From: Pelagibacteraceae bacterium AG-426-G09
GTDB lineage: Bacteria > Pseudomonadota > Alphaproteobacteria > Pelagibacterales > Pelagibacteraceae
NCBI GenBank assembly: GCA_003210075.1
Contig: QCNR01000008.1
Location: forward strand, 1 to 61,408
Length of the DNA: 61,408 nt
Direction: 5' to 3'
Made by a program: the position numbers and the translations under genes. The notes beneath the pieces are model-generated. The model saw only the letters and a list, made by a program, of their open reading frames with translations, had not been told where the DNA came from and searched no databases. Each line of letters begins with the position of its first letter. The first letter of the stretch is position 1. This document shows positions 1 through 9,608 of this stretch, one piece after another.

Positions 1-162
1 AACACAACATCACACCATCACTTTTATGATGAACAAACGAAGGAATTAATTGATATTAATTCTCAAGAGGTTGAGATAAAAAAAACACCAACACCTCCAA
101 ATGGAAAAAAAATTGAGGACATAGAGGTGACAATTAAAATTTCAAAAAAATCTAGTTTATAA
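1..162 (+). CDS. Fur-family transcriptional regulator (Irr/PerR-like), C-terminal part
   Basis: Open from the first base of the window in frame 1 and ending at TAA 160-162, so only the last 53 residues are visible. They contain the His-rich HHHFYDE stretch, then a Leu-Ile-Asp-Ile segment and a Pro-Pro-x-Gly-Lys turn before the last beta strand. This is the usual metal-binding and dimerisation end of Fur-superfamily repressors. The HHHFY form resembles the Irr/PerR branches more than classic Fur, but the DNA-binding domain lies outside the window, so the subfamily is inferred. It lies directly upstream of katG, and a palindromic site overlaps its stop codon, which suggests it controls the catalase-peroxidase gene. 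Confidence 0.8.
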   Translation, partial: NTTSHHHFYDEQTKELIDINSQEVEIKKTPTPPNGKKIEDIEVTIKISKKSSL

Positions 163-174
163 TCATTCTAAACT
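154..174. promoter_or_regulatory. Palindromic Irr/PerR-type operator upstream of katG
   Basis: Inverted repeat AGTTTATAA-TCA-TTCTAAACT: 9-base arms with one mismatch around a 3-base centre. The core TTATAATCATTCTAA at 157-171 differs at one base from the PerR box consensus TTATAATnATTATAA. It also differs at one base from the rhizobial Irr motif TTTAGAAnnnTTCTAAA. It overlaps the stop codon of the Fur-family gene and ends two bases before the -35 of the katG promoter. Operator function is inferred from the match and the placement. Confidence 0.65.
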
Positions 175-176
175 AC

Positions 177-2439
<2,263 letters not shown>

Positions 2440-2453
2440 TAAAGGATAAACTT

Positions 2454-3047
2454 ATGGCGGAAATGAGTTTTGAAGATTTTTACAAAATACCAGACTTAAA
2501 ATTTGACATATCTAGATTAAGAAAAGATCTAGATAAAGTTTTAGAGAGAAAAAAATTTAAGTCTCCTGGTGTAACTCATTTTGGTGCTATTTCACTTAAT
2601 AGAGTTCCAAATGACCAAAGTTCAGTAGAAGGTAATAATGTAAGAGGCAAATACTGGACTATAGCTGATGAAACTGGGACAGAAGTTTCAAGAGACATAG
2701 ATATAGATGAGTCAAAATATACAGAGCTTGTTCCGGAGTTTGAGGACACCTATTTTAAAGAAGTTTACGAAACTTTAAAAAGTAAGTTTAAAATTGGACG
2801 AGTCAGGCTTTTATTAAAAGAACCAAGATCTACTTTAAGTTGGCATAAAGATCCAGAACCAAGACTACATATACCAATTGTTACCAATAAAGGATGCATG
2901 ATGGTAATAGAAAATGTTGCTAAGCATATGCCTGCCGATGGTACAGCCACTATTACAAATAATAAAAAATTTCATAATTTTTTTAATGGGGGTGAGCAAG
3001 CAAGAGTTCATCTTGTTGCATGTGTATTAGAGGACCCTTTTAATTAA
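2454..3047 (+). CDS. 2-oxoglutarate/Fe(II)-dependent oxygenase, Asp/Asn beta-hydroxylase-like
   Basis: Protein of 197 residues whose C-terminal half carries the metal triad of this fold: His131-x-Asp133 in SWHKDPEPRLHIPI and His186 in EQARVHLV, with Arg184 close by as a likely 2-oxoglutarate ligand. The RLHIPI and TNKG stretches are typical of the aspartyl/asparaginyl beta-hydroxylase branch. The substrate cannot be read from the sequence. It starts 14 bases after katG with a ribosome site (AAAGGA), so it is probably cotranscribed with katG and shares its regulation. A role in the oxidative or iron response is inference from position only. It ends against the convergent SH3-protein gene. Confidence 0.7.
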   Translation: MAEMSFEDFYKIPDLKFDISRLRKDLDKVLERKKFKSPGVTHFGAISLNRVPNDQSSVEGNNVRGKYWTIADETGTEVSRDIDIDESKYTELVPEFEDTYFKEVYETLKSKFKIGRVRLLLKEPRSTLSWHKDPEPRLHIPIVTNKGCMMVIENVAKHMPADGTATITNNKKFHNFFNGGEQARVHLVACVLEDPFN

Positions 3048-3493
3048 TTTGGAAGTTGCCCCCAAAAGCCATTAAACAAAATCCATCCTGATATTTCCTT
3101 ATTTGAAGTTTTACACCAATTCTTCTTACACTTCTTTAGCAAAATAAGCTTACCTTTTTCTGCTATAGCAAGCGGTTCTGAAAATTTTGTTGGTTTAGAA
3201 AAAATATAATGTTTTTCAGTCAAAATTACCGAATAAGATTTTTTTAACTGCGATATATGTATCCAACCACTATTATGTTTATGATCAATTATTCTTCTAA
3301 AATTTTCTTTTTTATCAATTATTTTTATAGGTAAATTTTTCTTCAAATAAATATATTTTATTGGATATTCAAAACTTGGGCCATATCTAACGTTTACCTT
3401 ATTGTTTTTTAATATAACAAAATCATCAGCAAATGAAATTTCAATTGGAAAAAAAAATATAAAAAAAATTACAAAAGAAACTAAAATTCGCAT
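3044..3493 (-). CDS. Secreted bacterial SH3-domain protein
   Basis: The first ~20 residues form a signal peptide (MRILVSFVIFFIFFF followed by a small-residue cleavage region ending SFA). The mature part has a bacterial SH3-like fold: NVRYGPSFEYPI, then a GWIHISQL strand near residue 75, and a second, weaker copy of the pattern toward the C-terminus ending in GWI. Such domains usually bind peptidoglycan or wall peptides in the periplasm. A GTG at 3499 is an alternative start, but the ATG at 3493 places the signal peptide correctly. It overlaps the end of the thiF-like gene by 13 bases and closes the ubiE-to-SH3 minus-strand run. Confidence 0.7.
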   Translation of the reverse strand: MRILVSFVIFFIFFFPIEISFADDFVILKNNKVNVRYGPSFEYPIKYIYLKKNLPIKIIDKKENFRRIIDHKHNSGWIHISQLKKSYSVILTEKHYIFSKPTKFSEPLAIAEKGKLILLKKCKKNWCKTSNKEISGWILFNGFWGQLPN

Positions 3494-4233
3494 ATACACT
3501 TTTTTATTTTATTAAATTTAACAATGCGTAATCTTAAATTTAATGTATTAAAGATTAATATTGAATTATTTAAAACATTTTTAGTTTCCAAAATTGTTTT
3601 TATAATTTCATTAGCTTGCAATGAACCAACTACACTTGCCGTTGTTCCAAGAATTCCTTCTTGGTCACAATTTAAAATTTCATCAGATGGTTTTTCTTGG
3701 TAAAAACATTTTAAGCATGCATTTTTTTTATTTTTAAAATTGAATACAAAAATATGACCATCAAATTTGCTAATTGCTCCAACAACTAATTTTTTTCTAA
3801 ACTTAAGAGATTTATCGTTTAATAAAAATTTTGTGTCAAAATTGTCAGAAGCGTCAACAATAATTTGATATTTTTGTATTAATTTATTTATATTTTTTTT
3901 ATCAATTTTTTTTTTAAAAGTGTTTATCTTAATCAAGGGATTTACTTGTTTTAACTTTTTCTTTAATACATCAACTTTATATTTATTGATATCTGACGTA
4001 TTAAATAAAGTTTGTCTATTTAAATTAGAGAGTGAAACTTTGTCATGATCTATTATTCCAATTTCTCCAACACCAGCTCTACATAATAAGTCAGCAATTG
4101 GACATCCAAGTCCTCCCGCACCAACTATAAAAACTTTTGATAAACTAATTTTCGTTTGACCGGATATACCAATATTTTTAAGTACAATTTGTCTTGAGTA
4201 TCTATCAAGATACTTTTTGTTTAATACATTCAT
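3481..4233 (-). CDS. ThiF/MoeB/HesA-family adenylyltransferase
   Basis: E1-like enzyme that adenylates the C-terminal glycine of a small sulfur-carrier protein (MoaD, ThiS or similar). ATP-binding GAGGLG lies at residues 38-43, followed by the DHDKVSLSNLNRQ block with its conserved Asp and Arg. ASDNFDT is the later nucleotide contact and NCDQEGILG holds the conserved cysteine. A zinc site is formed by Cys172/Cys175 and a C-terminal pair Cys246/Cys248, spaced CxC rather than the usual CxxC. At 250 residues it matches MoeB/ThiF without a rhodanese domain. The carrier protein is not in the window, so the pathway (molybdopterin or thiamine) stays open. It overlaps dut by 4 bases (ATGA). Confidence 0.85.
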   Translation of the reverse strand: MNVLNKKYLDRYSRQIVLKNIGISGQTKISLSKVFIVGAGGLGCPIADLLCRAGVGEIGIIDHDKVSLSNLNRQTLFNTSDINKYKVDVLKKKLKQVNPLIKINTFKKKIDKKNINKLIQKYQIIVDASDNFDTKFLLNDKSLKFRKKLVVGAISKFDGHIFVFNFKNKKNACLKCFYQEKPSDEILNCDQEGILGTTASVVGSLQANEIIKTILETKNVLNNSILIFNTLNLRLRIVKFNKIKKCICEF

Positions 4234-4667
4234 TTTCCTGTTGATCCGAAACCACCTTCACCTCTTAAAGTTTCTGGTAAGTTTTTCACTTCTTCCAGAG
4301 TGGCTTTAATAATTGGCACCAGAACCATTTGGGCAATTCTATCTTGATTATTAACTATAAACTCCTTACCTCCATGATTATAAAGAATAACTTTTAACTC
4401 TCCACGATAGTCACTATCAATTGTCCCAGGGGTATTTAAAACAGAAATGTTATTTTTTACTGCCAAACCTGATCTTGGTCTGATTTGTATCTCTGTTTTA
4501 TCAGGAATTGCTATTGATAATCCTGTAGGTATTAGTTCAGATTTTTGAGGCATAACCGTAACAGGCTTATCAAGAAAAGCCATGAGATCCATGCCAGAAG
4601 ATCCATCAGTTTTATACTTTGGTAATATTACCTTTGAATTAAGCTTTTTAATAAGGATTTTAACCAT
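4230..4667 (-). CDS. dut: dUTP diphosphatase
   Basis: Homotrimeric dUTPase that hydrolyses dUTP to dUMP, keeping uracil out of DNA and supplying dTMP synthesis. At 145 residues it is the standard length. The conserved motifs are in order: motif 1 SSGMDLMA, motif 2 RPRSGLAVK, motif 3 NTPGTIDSDYRGE with the catalytic Asp, motif 4 DRIAQMVL, and the C-terminal P-loop-like motif 5 RGEGGFGSTG. It is translationally coupled to coaBC (8-base overlap). The coaBC-dut neighbour pair is widespread in proteobacteria, which supports both calls. Confidence 0.97.
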   Translation of the reverse strand: MVKILIKKLNSKVILPKYKTDGSSGMDLMAFLDKPVTVMPQKSELIPTGLSIAIPDKTEIQIRPRSGLAVKNNISVLNTPGTIDSDYRGELKVILYNHGGKEFIVNNQDRIAQMVLVPIIKATLEEVKNLPETLRGEGGFGSTGK

Positions 4668-5871
4668 TTGCTTTAAGTTCGTTAGAAATTTTTTCTACTA
4701 ACGTTTTAGCAATCATTTCCTTGGTATTAAACGAAATATTTTGAATTTTGGATTTATTTTTTTGAAATATTATTACTTCATTATATTCACTATCAAATCC
4801 TATTTTTCTATTGGATACATCATTTGCAATGATCCAATCACAATTTTTTTCATTTAATTTTTTTCTTGAATTTTCTTCTAAATTATTTGTTTCAGCAGCA
4901 AATCCAATAACAAGCTTTGGTCTTAGACTATTATGTTTTGAAGTAAGATTTAAGATATCTTTTGTATTTTCTATTTCCAAATTTTTAAATTCTTCTTTTT
5001 TAATTTTATTATTTTTCGTTTCTTTCATTCTAATATCTGAAACTGCGGCTGTAAATATTGCTACATCTACGGGAAGATTTTCAATAGTTTTTTCATACAT
5101 TTCATTTGCGCTACTTACAGAAATTATTTCAACTCCATCTGGTGATTTTAGATTTGTAGGGCCAGATATAAGCGTTGTATGAAAACCGATTTTTTGAAGC
5201 TCCTCAGCAATTGCATAACCTTGTTTTCCAGACGATCTGTTGGTAATGAACCTTACAGGATCAATATATTCTCTGGTTGGGCCAGCGGTTACTAACGCTT
5301 TGAACTTTTTATTGCCTTCTAAATTTTTAAAATAATCATTAATTGTATTTGCAATTTCAAAAGGTTCTGAATATTTTCCGGATCCATACTCACCACAGGC
5401 CATTTCACCTATATTTGGACCTATGATTCTATAGTTAGAGCTAACTAGTCTATTTAAATTTTTTTTTGTTATTTTATTCTCCCACATCCTTACATTCATT
5501 GCAGGAGCTAGAAAAATATTTTTATCTGAAGCTAGCGCTACAGTTGTAGCTAAATCTTCAGCCAATCCATTACTTAGTTGAGCAATTTTGTTAGCTGTAA
5601 CAGGAGCAAACAGGATCACATCTGCCCATCTTGATAAAGAAATATGATCCATCTCAGACTCATTTTCAAAATTGAATAAATTGGTATACACTTTTTCTTG
5701 TGAAAGAGAGCTTACTGATAAAGGAGTGATGAATTCTAATGCACCTTTTGTTAAAATAGTCTTAATTTGACATTTGTTTTTTTTAAATATTCTAATTAAT
5801 TCTAAAGATTTGTAAGCAGCTATACCACCGCAAATTACTAACAATATTTTTTTGTTTAACAAATTTTTCAT
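4660..5871 (-). CDS. coaBC: Bifunctional phosphopantothenoylcysteine decarboxylase / phosphopantothenate-cysteine ligase
   Basis: Catalyses two consecutive steps of coenzyme A synthesis. The N-terminal CoaC flavoprotein domain (about 1-185) shows ICGGIAAYKSLE, the APAMNVRMWEN motif and the substrate-recognition flap with Cys in MACGEYGSGK. The C-terminal CoaB domain (about 190-400) shows VTAGPTREYIDPVR and NRSSGKQG, which bind nucleotide and form the dimer. The ATG at 5871 gives 403 residues. A TTG at 5877 would add only two residues and is less likely. It starts 7 bases after ubiB ends and overlaps dut. Confidence 0.97.
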   Translation of the reverse strand: MKNLLNKKILLVICGGIAAYKSLELIRIFKKNKCQIKTILTKGALEFITPLSVSSLSQEKVYTNLFNFENESEMDHISLSRWADVILFAPVTANKIAQLSNGLAEDLATTVALASDKNIFLAPAMNVRMWENKITKKNLNRLVSSNYRIIGPNIGEMACGEYGSGKYSEPFEIANTINDYFKNLEGNKKFKALVTAGPTREYIDPVRFITNRSSGKQGYAIAEELQKIGFHTTLISGPTNLKSPDGVEIISVSSANEMYEKTIENLPVDVAIFTAAVSDIRMKETKNNKIKKEEFKNLEIENTKDILNLTSKHNSLRPKLVIGFAAETNNLEENSRKKLNEKNCDWIIANDVSNRKIGFDSEYNEVIIFQKNKSKIQNISFNTKEMIAKTLVEKISNELKANG

Positions 5872-5878
5872 TACCAAA

Positions 5879-7441
5879 TTAAAATACTATGATCGATAAA
5901 ATTACAAGAAATAATAAACCAATAATACTTTGGTTTTTAAAAGATTTAAGTTCCATTTTTTTTTCATTTAAGGAAGAATAAGCATTTGAACTTTGTGGAA
6001 TTTGACCACTTGCTAAAAATGTTAATGCTTGATTTGCTTTATCCATAACCTTTGGTAATTCAGGAAATTTTTTTAATACTTCAGAAGTGTCTTTTAAAAT
6101 ATTACCTATTTCATTTACAGGATCCTTAGACTCTCTTAACCATTTTTCTAAGACAGGCCTAGAAATTTCCCAAATATTTGCCTCAGGATCCAGTTTTCTA
6201 GCAACCCCCTCAACAACCACCATAGTTTTTTGAAGCAACAAAAGCTGTGGTTGGGTTTGCATATTAAACTTTTCTGTAATATCAAATAGTTGCTTTAGTA
6301 ATTTACCTCCTGAAATATCTTTAACAGATTGCCCAAATATAGGCTCACCAATTGATCTTAATGCTTGAGCCAACTCTTCAGTATTTACTCCTTGGGGAAC
6401 TAAGCCAGCAGTCAAATGAACTTCTGCAACTTTCTTGTAATCTCTTTTAATAAACCCATAGAGTATTTCCGCCAAAAATCTTCTATTTGTCTTATCAATC
6501 CTACCCATTATTCCAAAATCAATAAAAACTAATTGACCATCATTATCTACCAGTAAATTCCCTTGATGCATGTCTGCATGAAAATATCCATCTCTAACTG
6601 CATGTCTTAGAAAATGTTGAATTATATCTCTTGCTAATAATTTGAGATTAACACCAAGTAATTTAATTTTATTAACCTCTCTTATTGAAATGGCTTCTAC
6701 CCAATCTAAAGTAAGAACATTTTCACTTGTAATCTTCCAATATATTTTAGGTATTCTAAAACCAATATCATTTCTTGTGTTCTCATAAAATTCATTTGCT
6801 GCAGCAGCCTCAAATCTTAGATCCATTTCATGATTTGTGATTTCCTTTAATAAAAAAACTACCTCTACAAGTTTTAGTCGTTTAGTTTTTTTTAGCAATA
6901 ATTCAATAATATAAGCTAATAACATTAATGCCTCTATTTCATCATTAAATACTTTTTTAATATTTGGTCTGAGAACTTTAATCGCAACATCTTTTAAAAC
7001 TCCTTCATCTTTAATTTGTGCTTTGTGAACTTGAGCGATTGATGCAGCCGCAACTGGATCTGAAATATTTATATAATCTTTGTAATTTTCATCACCAACT
7101 CCCTTTCTTATTTCATTTAAGGCAATATTTCTTGAAAAAGGAGGAACTTTGTCTTGCAAAGTTTGTAACTGGTTTGATAATTTTTCACCAATTATATCTG
7201 GCCTTGTTGCTAAAAATTGTCCAAGCTTAATAAAGGTGATACCCATCGACTCCATTGATCTACATAATCTTTCATCTTCATTAAAGTTTTGATTCAATTT
7301 TTTTTTTCCGAATAATCCTAACAAACTAAAAAAAACAGTTATTAAAATAGGAACTTTATAAACTTTGGAAATTATATCCAATGTATCTGATAAAGCTAGC
7401 TTCCTACCAATTTTAAATAATGTTATAACTTTTTTTATCAT
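5879..7441 (-). CDS. ubiB: UbiB-family atypical kinase/ATPase for ubiquinone synthesis
   Basis: Membrane-associated ABC1/ADCK-type protein-kinase-like ATPase needed for ubiquinone biosynthesis. It carries the family-specific KLGQ motif (FIKLGQFLATRPDII), the Ala-rich loop AAASIAQVHKA in place of a glycine loop, HADMHQGNLLV as catalytic loop and IDFGIMG as metal-binding DFG. Two hydrophobic C-terminal segments end the protein, as in other UbiB. The start is set at ATG 7441, which overlaps the ubiE stop as TAATG and gives 520 residues. A start four codons earlier is possible. It is coupled to ubiE, as in many proteobacteria. Confidence 0.95.
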   Translation of the reverse strand: MIKKVITLFKIGRKLALSDTLDIISKVYKVPILITVFFSLLGLFGKKKLNQNFNEDERLCRSMESMGITFIKLGQFLATRPDIIGEKLSNQLQTLQDKVPPFSRNIALNEIRKGVGDENYKDYINISDPVAAASIAQVHKAQIKDEGVLKDVAIKVLRPNIKKVFNDEIEALMLLAYIIELLLKKTKRLKLVEVVFLLKEITNHEMDLRFEAAAANEFYENTRNDIGFRIPKIYWKITSENVLTLDWVEAISIREVNKIKLLGVNLKLLARDIIQHFLRHAVRDGYFHADMHQGNLLVDNDGQLVFIDFGIMGRIDKTNRRFLAEILYGFIKRDYKKVAEVHLTAGLVPQGVNTEELAQALRSIGEPIFGQSVKDISGGKLLKQLFDITEKFNMQTQPQLLLLQKTMVVVEGVARKLDPEANIWEISRPVLEKWLRESKDPVNEIGNILKDTSEVLKKFPELPKVMDKANQALTFLASGQIPQSSNAYSSLNEKKMELKSFKNQSIIGLLFLVILSIIVF

Positions 7442-8145
7442 TAGACTTTCCAACCAATGTGGAGCGCTACGATACCTCCGTTTAAATTTAAATATTCACA
7501 TTTATTAAACTTATTTTTTTTCATTAAATTAATAAGTTCATCTTGATCTACAAATTCATTGATGCTTTTAATTAAATATTCGTAAGGTTTTCTATCTCCT
7601 ACTACAAATTCACCAATTAATGGTATTAATTTTGAATAATTTTTATAAAAAAAATCCAAATTTACATTATTAATTTTAGAAAATTCAAGGCATAAAAATT
7701 TTCCACCTGTTTTTAATACTCTAAATGCTTCAGATAAAGATTTATTTATATTTTTTGTATTTCTTAAACCAAAACTAATCACGTAATAATCAAACTGATT
7801 GTTCTTAAATGGCAATTTTTCAGCAGATGCAATGTTCCATGATATATTATCATAATTCTTTAGTTTCCGTTTTCCTAAAGAAATCATTTTTTTATTTGGA
7901 TCTACACATTGAACGATTGAATTTTTATTTGTAGCGTCAAGAAACAGTTTTGCAATGTCGCCAGTTCCACAGGCTACATCAATTAATTTTGTATTAGGCC
8001 TAGGTTTCATAGAATATATCAATTGTTTTTTCCAAGATTTATGTATTCCTAACGACATTAAATTGTTCATTAAATCGTATTTATCATGAACCTTATCAAA
8101 TACTTCTGAAACCAAGTTTTTTGTATTTTGTAGCTTTTGTTGCAT
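7441..8145 (-). CDS. ubiE: Demethylmenaquinone/2-polyprenyl-benzoquinol C-methyltransferase
   Basis: SAM-dependent C-methyltransferase of the ubiquinone pathway. SAM-binding motif I is DVACGTGDIAKLF, with PNKKMI and AEKLPF following and the UbiE signature FGLRNTKN. The reading frame stays open upstream to 8220 with a hydrophobic, non-homologous tail, but that part overlaps the divergent mutM start. The conserved protein begins at ATG 8145 (MQQKLQNTK...VFDKVHDKYD), giving 234 residues. The 35 bases between 8145 and 8181 must hold both divergent promoters or leaders. Confidence 0.95.
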   Translation of the reverse strand: MQQKLQNTKNLVSEVFDKVHDKYDLMNNLMSLGIHKSWKKQLIYSMKPRPNTKLIDVACGTGDIAKLFLDATNKNSIVQCVDPNKKMISLGKRKLKNYDNISWNIASAEKLPFKNNQFDYYVISFGLRNTKNINKSLSEAFRVLKTGGKFLCLEFSKINNVNLDFFYKNYSKLIPLIGEFVVGDRKPYEYLIKSINEFVDQDELINLMKKNKFNKCEYLNLNGGIVALHIGWKV

Positions 8146-8180
8146 TTTTATTTTTTTAGTAATTGATAATATAGTCTGAT

Positions 8181-9062
8181 ATGCCAGAATTACCAGAAGT
8201 AGAAGTAGTAAAACAGTCACTTGAAAAATATATTTTAAATAAAAGATTAGTTAAAATAATAGTTAAAAATAAAAACTTAAGATTTTTGGTTCCAAAAGAT
8301 CTATCTAAAAAATTATCAAATCTGAAAATTTTAAATATTAAGAGGATATCTAAATATGTAGTAATTGAATTTGAAAATAATTTATTTTTAATAATTCATT
8401 TAGGAATGTCAGGAACCTTACATTTATTAAAAAAATTAAAATATTTCAAAAATACAAATTTGAGTTTTTACCACTCTAAAAATCTTCCAAAAAAACATAA
8501 TCATATTTATTTTTATTTCCAAAGATTTAATATTATATTAAATGATCCAAGAAGATTTGGTTTTGTTAAATTAATAAAAGGTAAAAATAATTTAAATAAT
8601 TATTTTAATAAACTAGGTCCAGATCCATTTCAAAAAAGCTTTAATTTTGAATATATTAAAAAATATTTATATAAAAAAAAAAAAAATATTAAAAATACTT
8701 TAATCGATCAGGGTTTTATTTCTGGTATAGGAAATATATATGCTAGTGAAATTTTAAATTACTGCCAAATAAACCCAAATATATCTTCTTGTAAAATTAC
8801 TGATAAACAAATACAAAAAATTATCTTTTATACAAAAAAAGTCTTAAAATATTCAATTAAGAGAGGTGGAACTACAATTAATAACTTTTATTCAATAAAA
8901 GGTAATCAAGGTAATTATCAAAAAGAATTTCGAGCTTATAATCGAGAAAATAAGAAATGTAAAAATAAACAATGCATTGGTACTATTATAAAGTTAAATA
9001 TATCAAATAGAGCAACCTATGTGTGTAATTTTTGCCAAAAAATAAATAAAAAAATTAATTGA
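8181..9062 (+). CDS. mutM: Formamidopyrimidine-DNA glycosylase
   Basis: Base-excision repair glycosylase/AP lyase that removes 8-oxoguanine. It begins with the catalytic N-terminus MPELPEVE, where Pro2 becomes the nucleophile after Met removal and Glu3 is the acid. The helix-two-turn-helix region contains LIDQGFISGIGNIYASE. The C-terminal zinc finger is formed by CKNKQC and CNFC. At 293 residues it is slightly longer than the E. coli enzyme, from Lys/Asn-rich insertions that reflect the base composition. It is divergent from ubiE and followed by rpsT after 34 bases. Confidence 0.97.
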   Translation: MPELPEVEVVKQSLEKYILNKRLVKIIVKNKNLRFLVPKDLSKKLSNLKILNIKRISKYVVIEFENNLFLIIHLGMSGTLHLLKKLKYFKNTNLSFYHSKNLPKKHNHIYFYFQRFNIILNDPRRFGFVKLIKGKNNLNNYFNKLGPDPFQKSFNFEYIKKYLYKKKKNIKNTLIDQGFISGIGNIYASEILNYCQINPNISSCKITDKQIQKIIFYTKKVLKYSIKRGGTTINNFYSIKGNQGNYQKEFRAYNRENKKCKNKQCIGTIIKLNISNRATYVCNFCQKINKKIN

Positions 9063-9096
9063 CCATATAAAATAAGCAAGCTATACAATCGCGCAA

Positions 9097-9357
9097 ATGG
9101 CTAATACTAAATCAGCAATTAAAACAAACAGAAGAATTCGTAGACAGACAATAGTCAATAAGTCAAGAAAAAGCAGGTATAGAAACGCAATTAAGAAAAT
9201 TAACCTCTTAATTGAAAAAAAAGATAAAAAAGGAGCTCTCGGATTTCTTCCAAAATTAAATTCTGAGTTGATGAAAATAGCTAAAACTGGAGTTATAAAA
9301 AAACAAAACGCTTCAAGAAATGTTTCAAGAATAACTAAAAGAATTAACTCTTTATAA
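9097..9357 (+). CDS. rpsT: 30S ribosomal protein S20
   Basis: Small basic protein of 86 residues that binds 16S rRNA. It opens with the family signature MANTKSAIKTNRR, continues as three basic helices, and ends with NASRNVSRITKRI. Length and sequence are standard. rpsT lying upstream of dnaA is a common alphaproteobacterial arrangement. No strong ribosome site is visible. Confidence 0.97.
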   Translation: MANTKSAIKTNRRIRRQTIVNKSRKSRYRNAIKKINLLIEKKDKKGALGFLPKLNSELMKIAKTGVIKKQNASRNVSRITKRINSL

Positions 9358-9608
9358 TTGAATCATACTTAGATTGAATCAACCTATTGTACTAAAGCAA
9401 GTATTTTTACACAAAATCTGTGTTAAAAATAAGTAAACATATTTGATCTAAATAATATTTATAAAAAAAATTTAAAAATTTAAATATTAAAATTTGATTC
9501 AATCTTAGATTTTATTTTATTACAAATTTTTTTCAATTAGGGATTACATTTTTTTTTTAAATTTAAAAATATTTATTTGCATAAATTAATCATTTCAGTT
9601 TAAAACAA
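9358..9608. promoter_or_regulatory. Repeat-bearing spacer between rpsT and dnaA
   Basis: Gene-free 251 bases, one of the longest true spacers here. CTTAGATTGAATCAA at 9368-9382 is mirrored by TTGATTCAATCTTAG at 9494-9508, 15-base arms with one mismatched pair. A further TTGAATCA sits at 9358-9365. TTTTACACA at 9405-9413 fits the DnaA-box form TTWTnCACA and forms an imperfect hairpin with TGTGTTAAAA just after it. The 9440-9560 part is almost pure A/T, as expected for an unwinding element. Three GAnTC sites lie in the repeats. It could be the dnaA promoter, an origin, or both; only the repeats themselves are seen. Confidence 0.4.
9368..9508. repeat. Inverted repeat flanking an AT-rich core upstream of dnaA
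   Basis: Arms at 9368-9382 and 9494-9508, 15 bases with one mismatch pair, separated by 111 bases that include a DnaA-box-like 9-mer and a long A/T run. The arms are too far apart for a simple hairpin and look more like two sites for one dimeric protein. Confidence 0.6.

Noticed and set aside
9405-9430. Intrinsic terminator of rpsT
   Set aside because: The ACACA/TGTGT stem has only five pairs and no T run directly after it; better described as a DnaA-box-like site in an imperfect palindrome.
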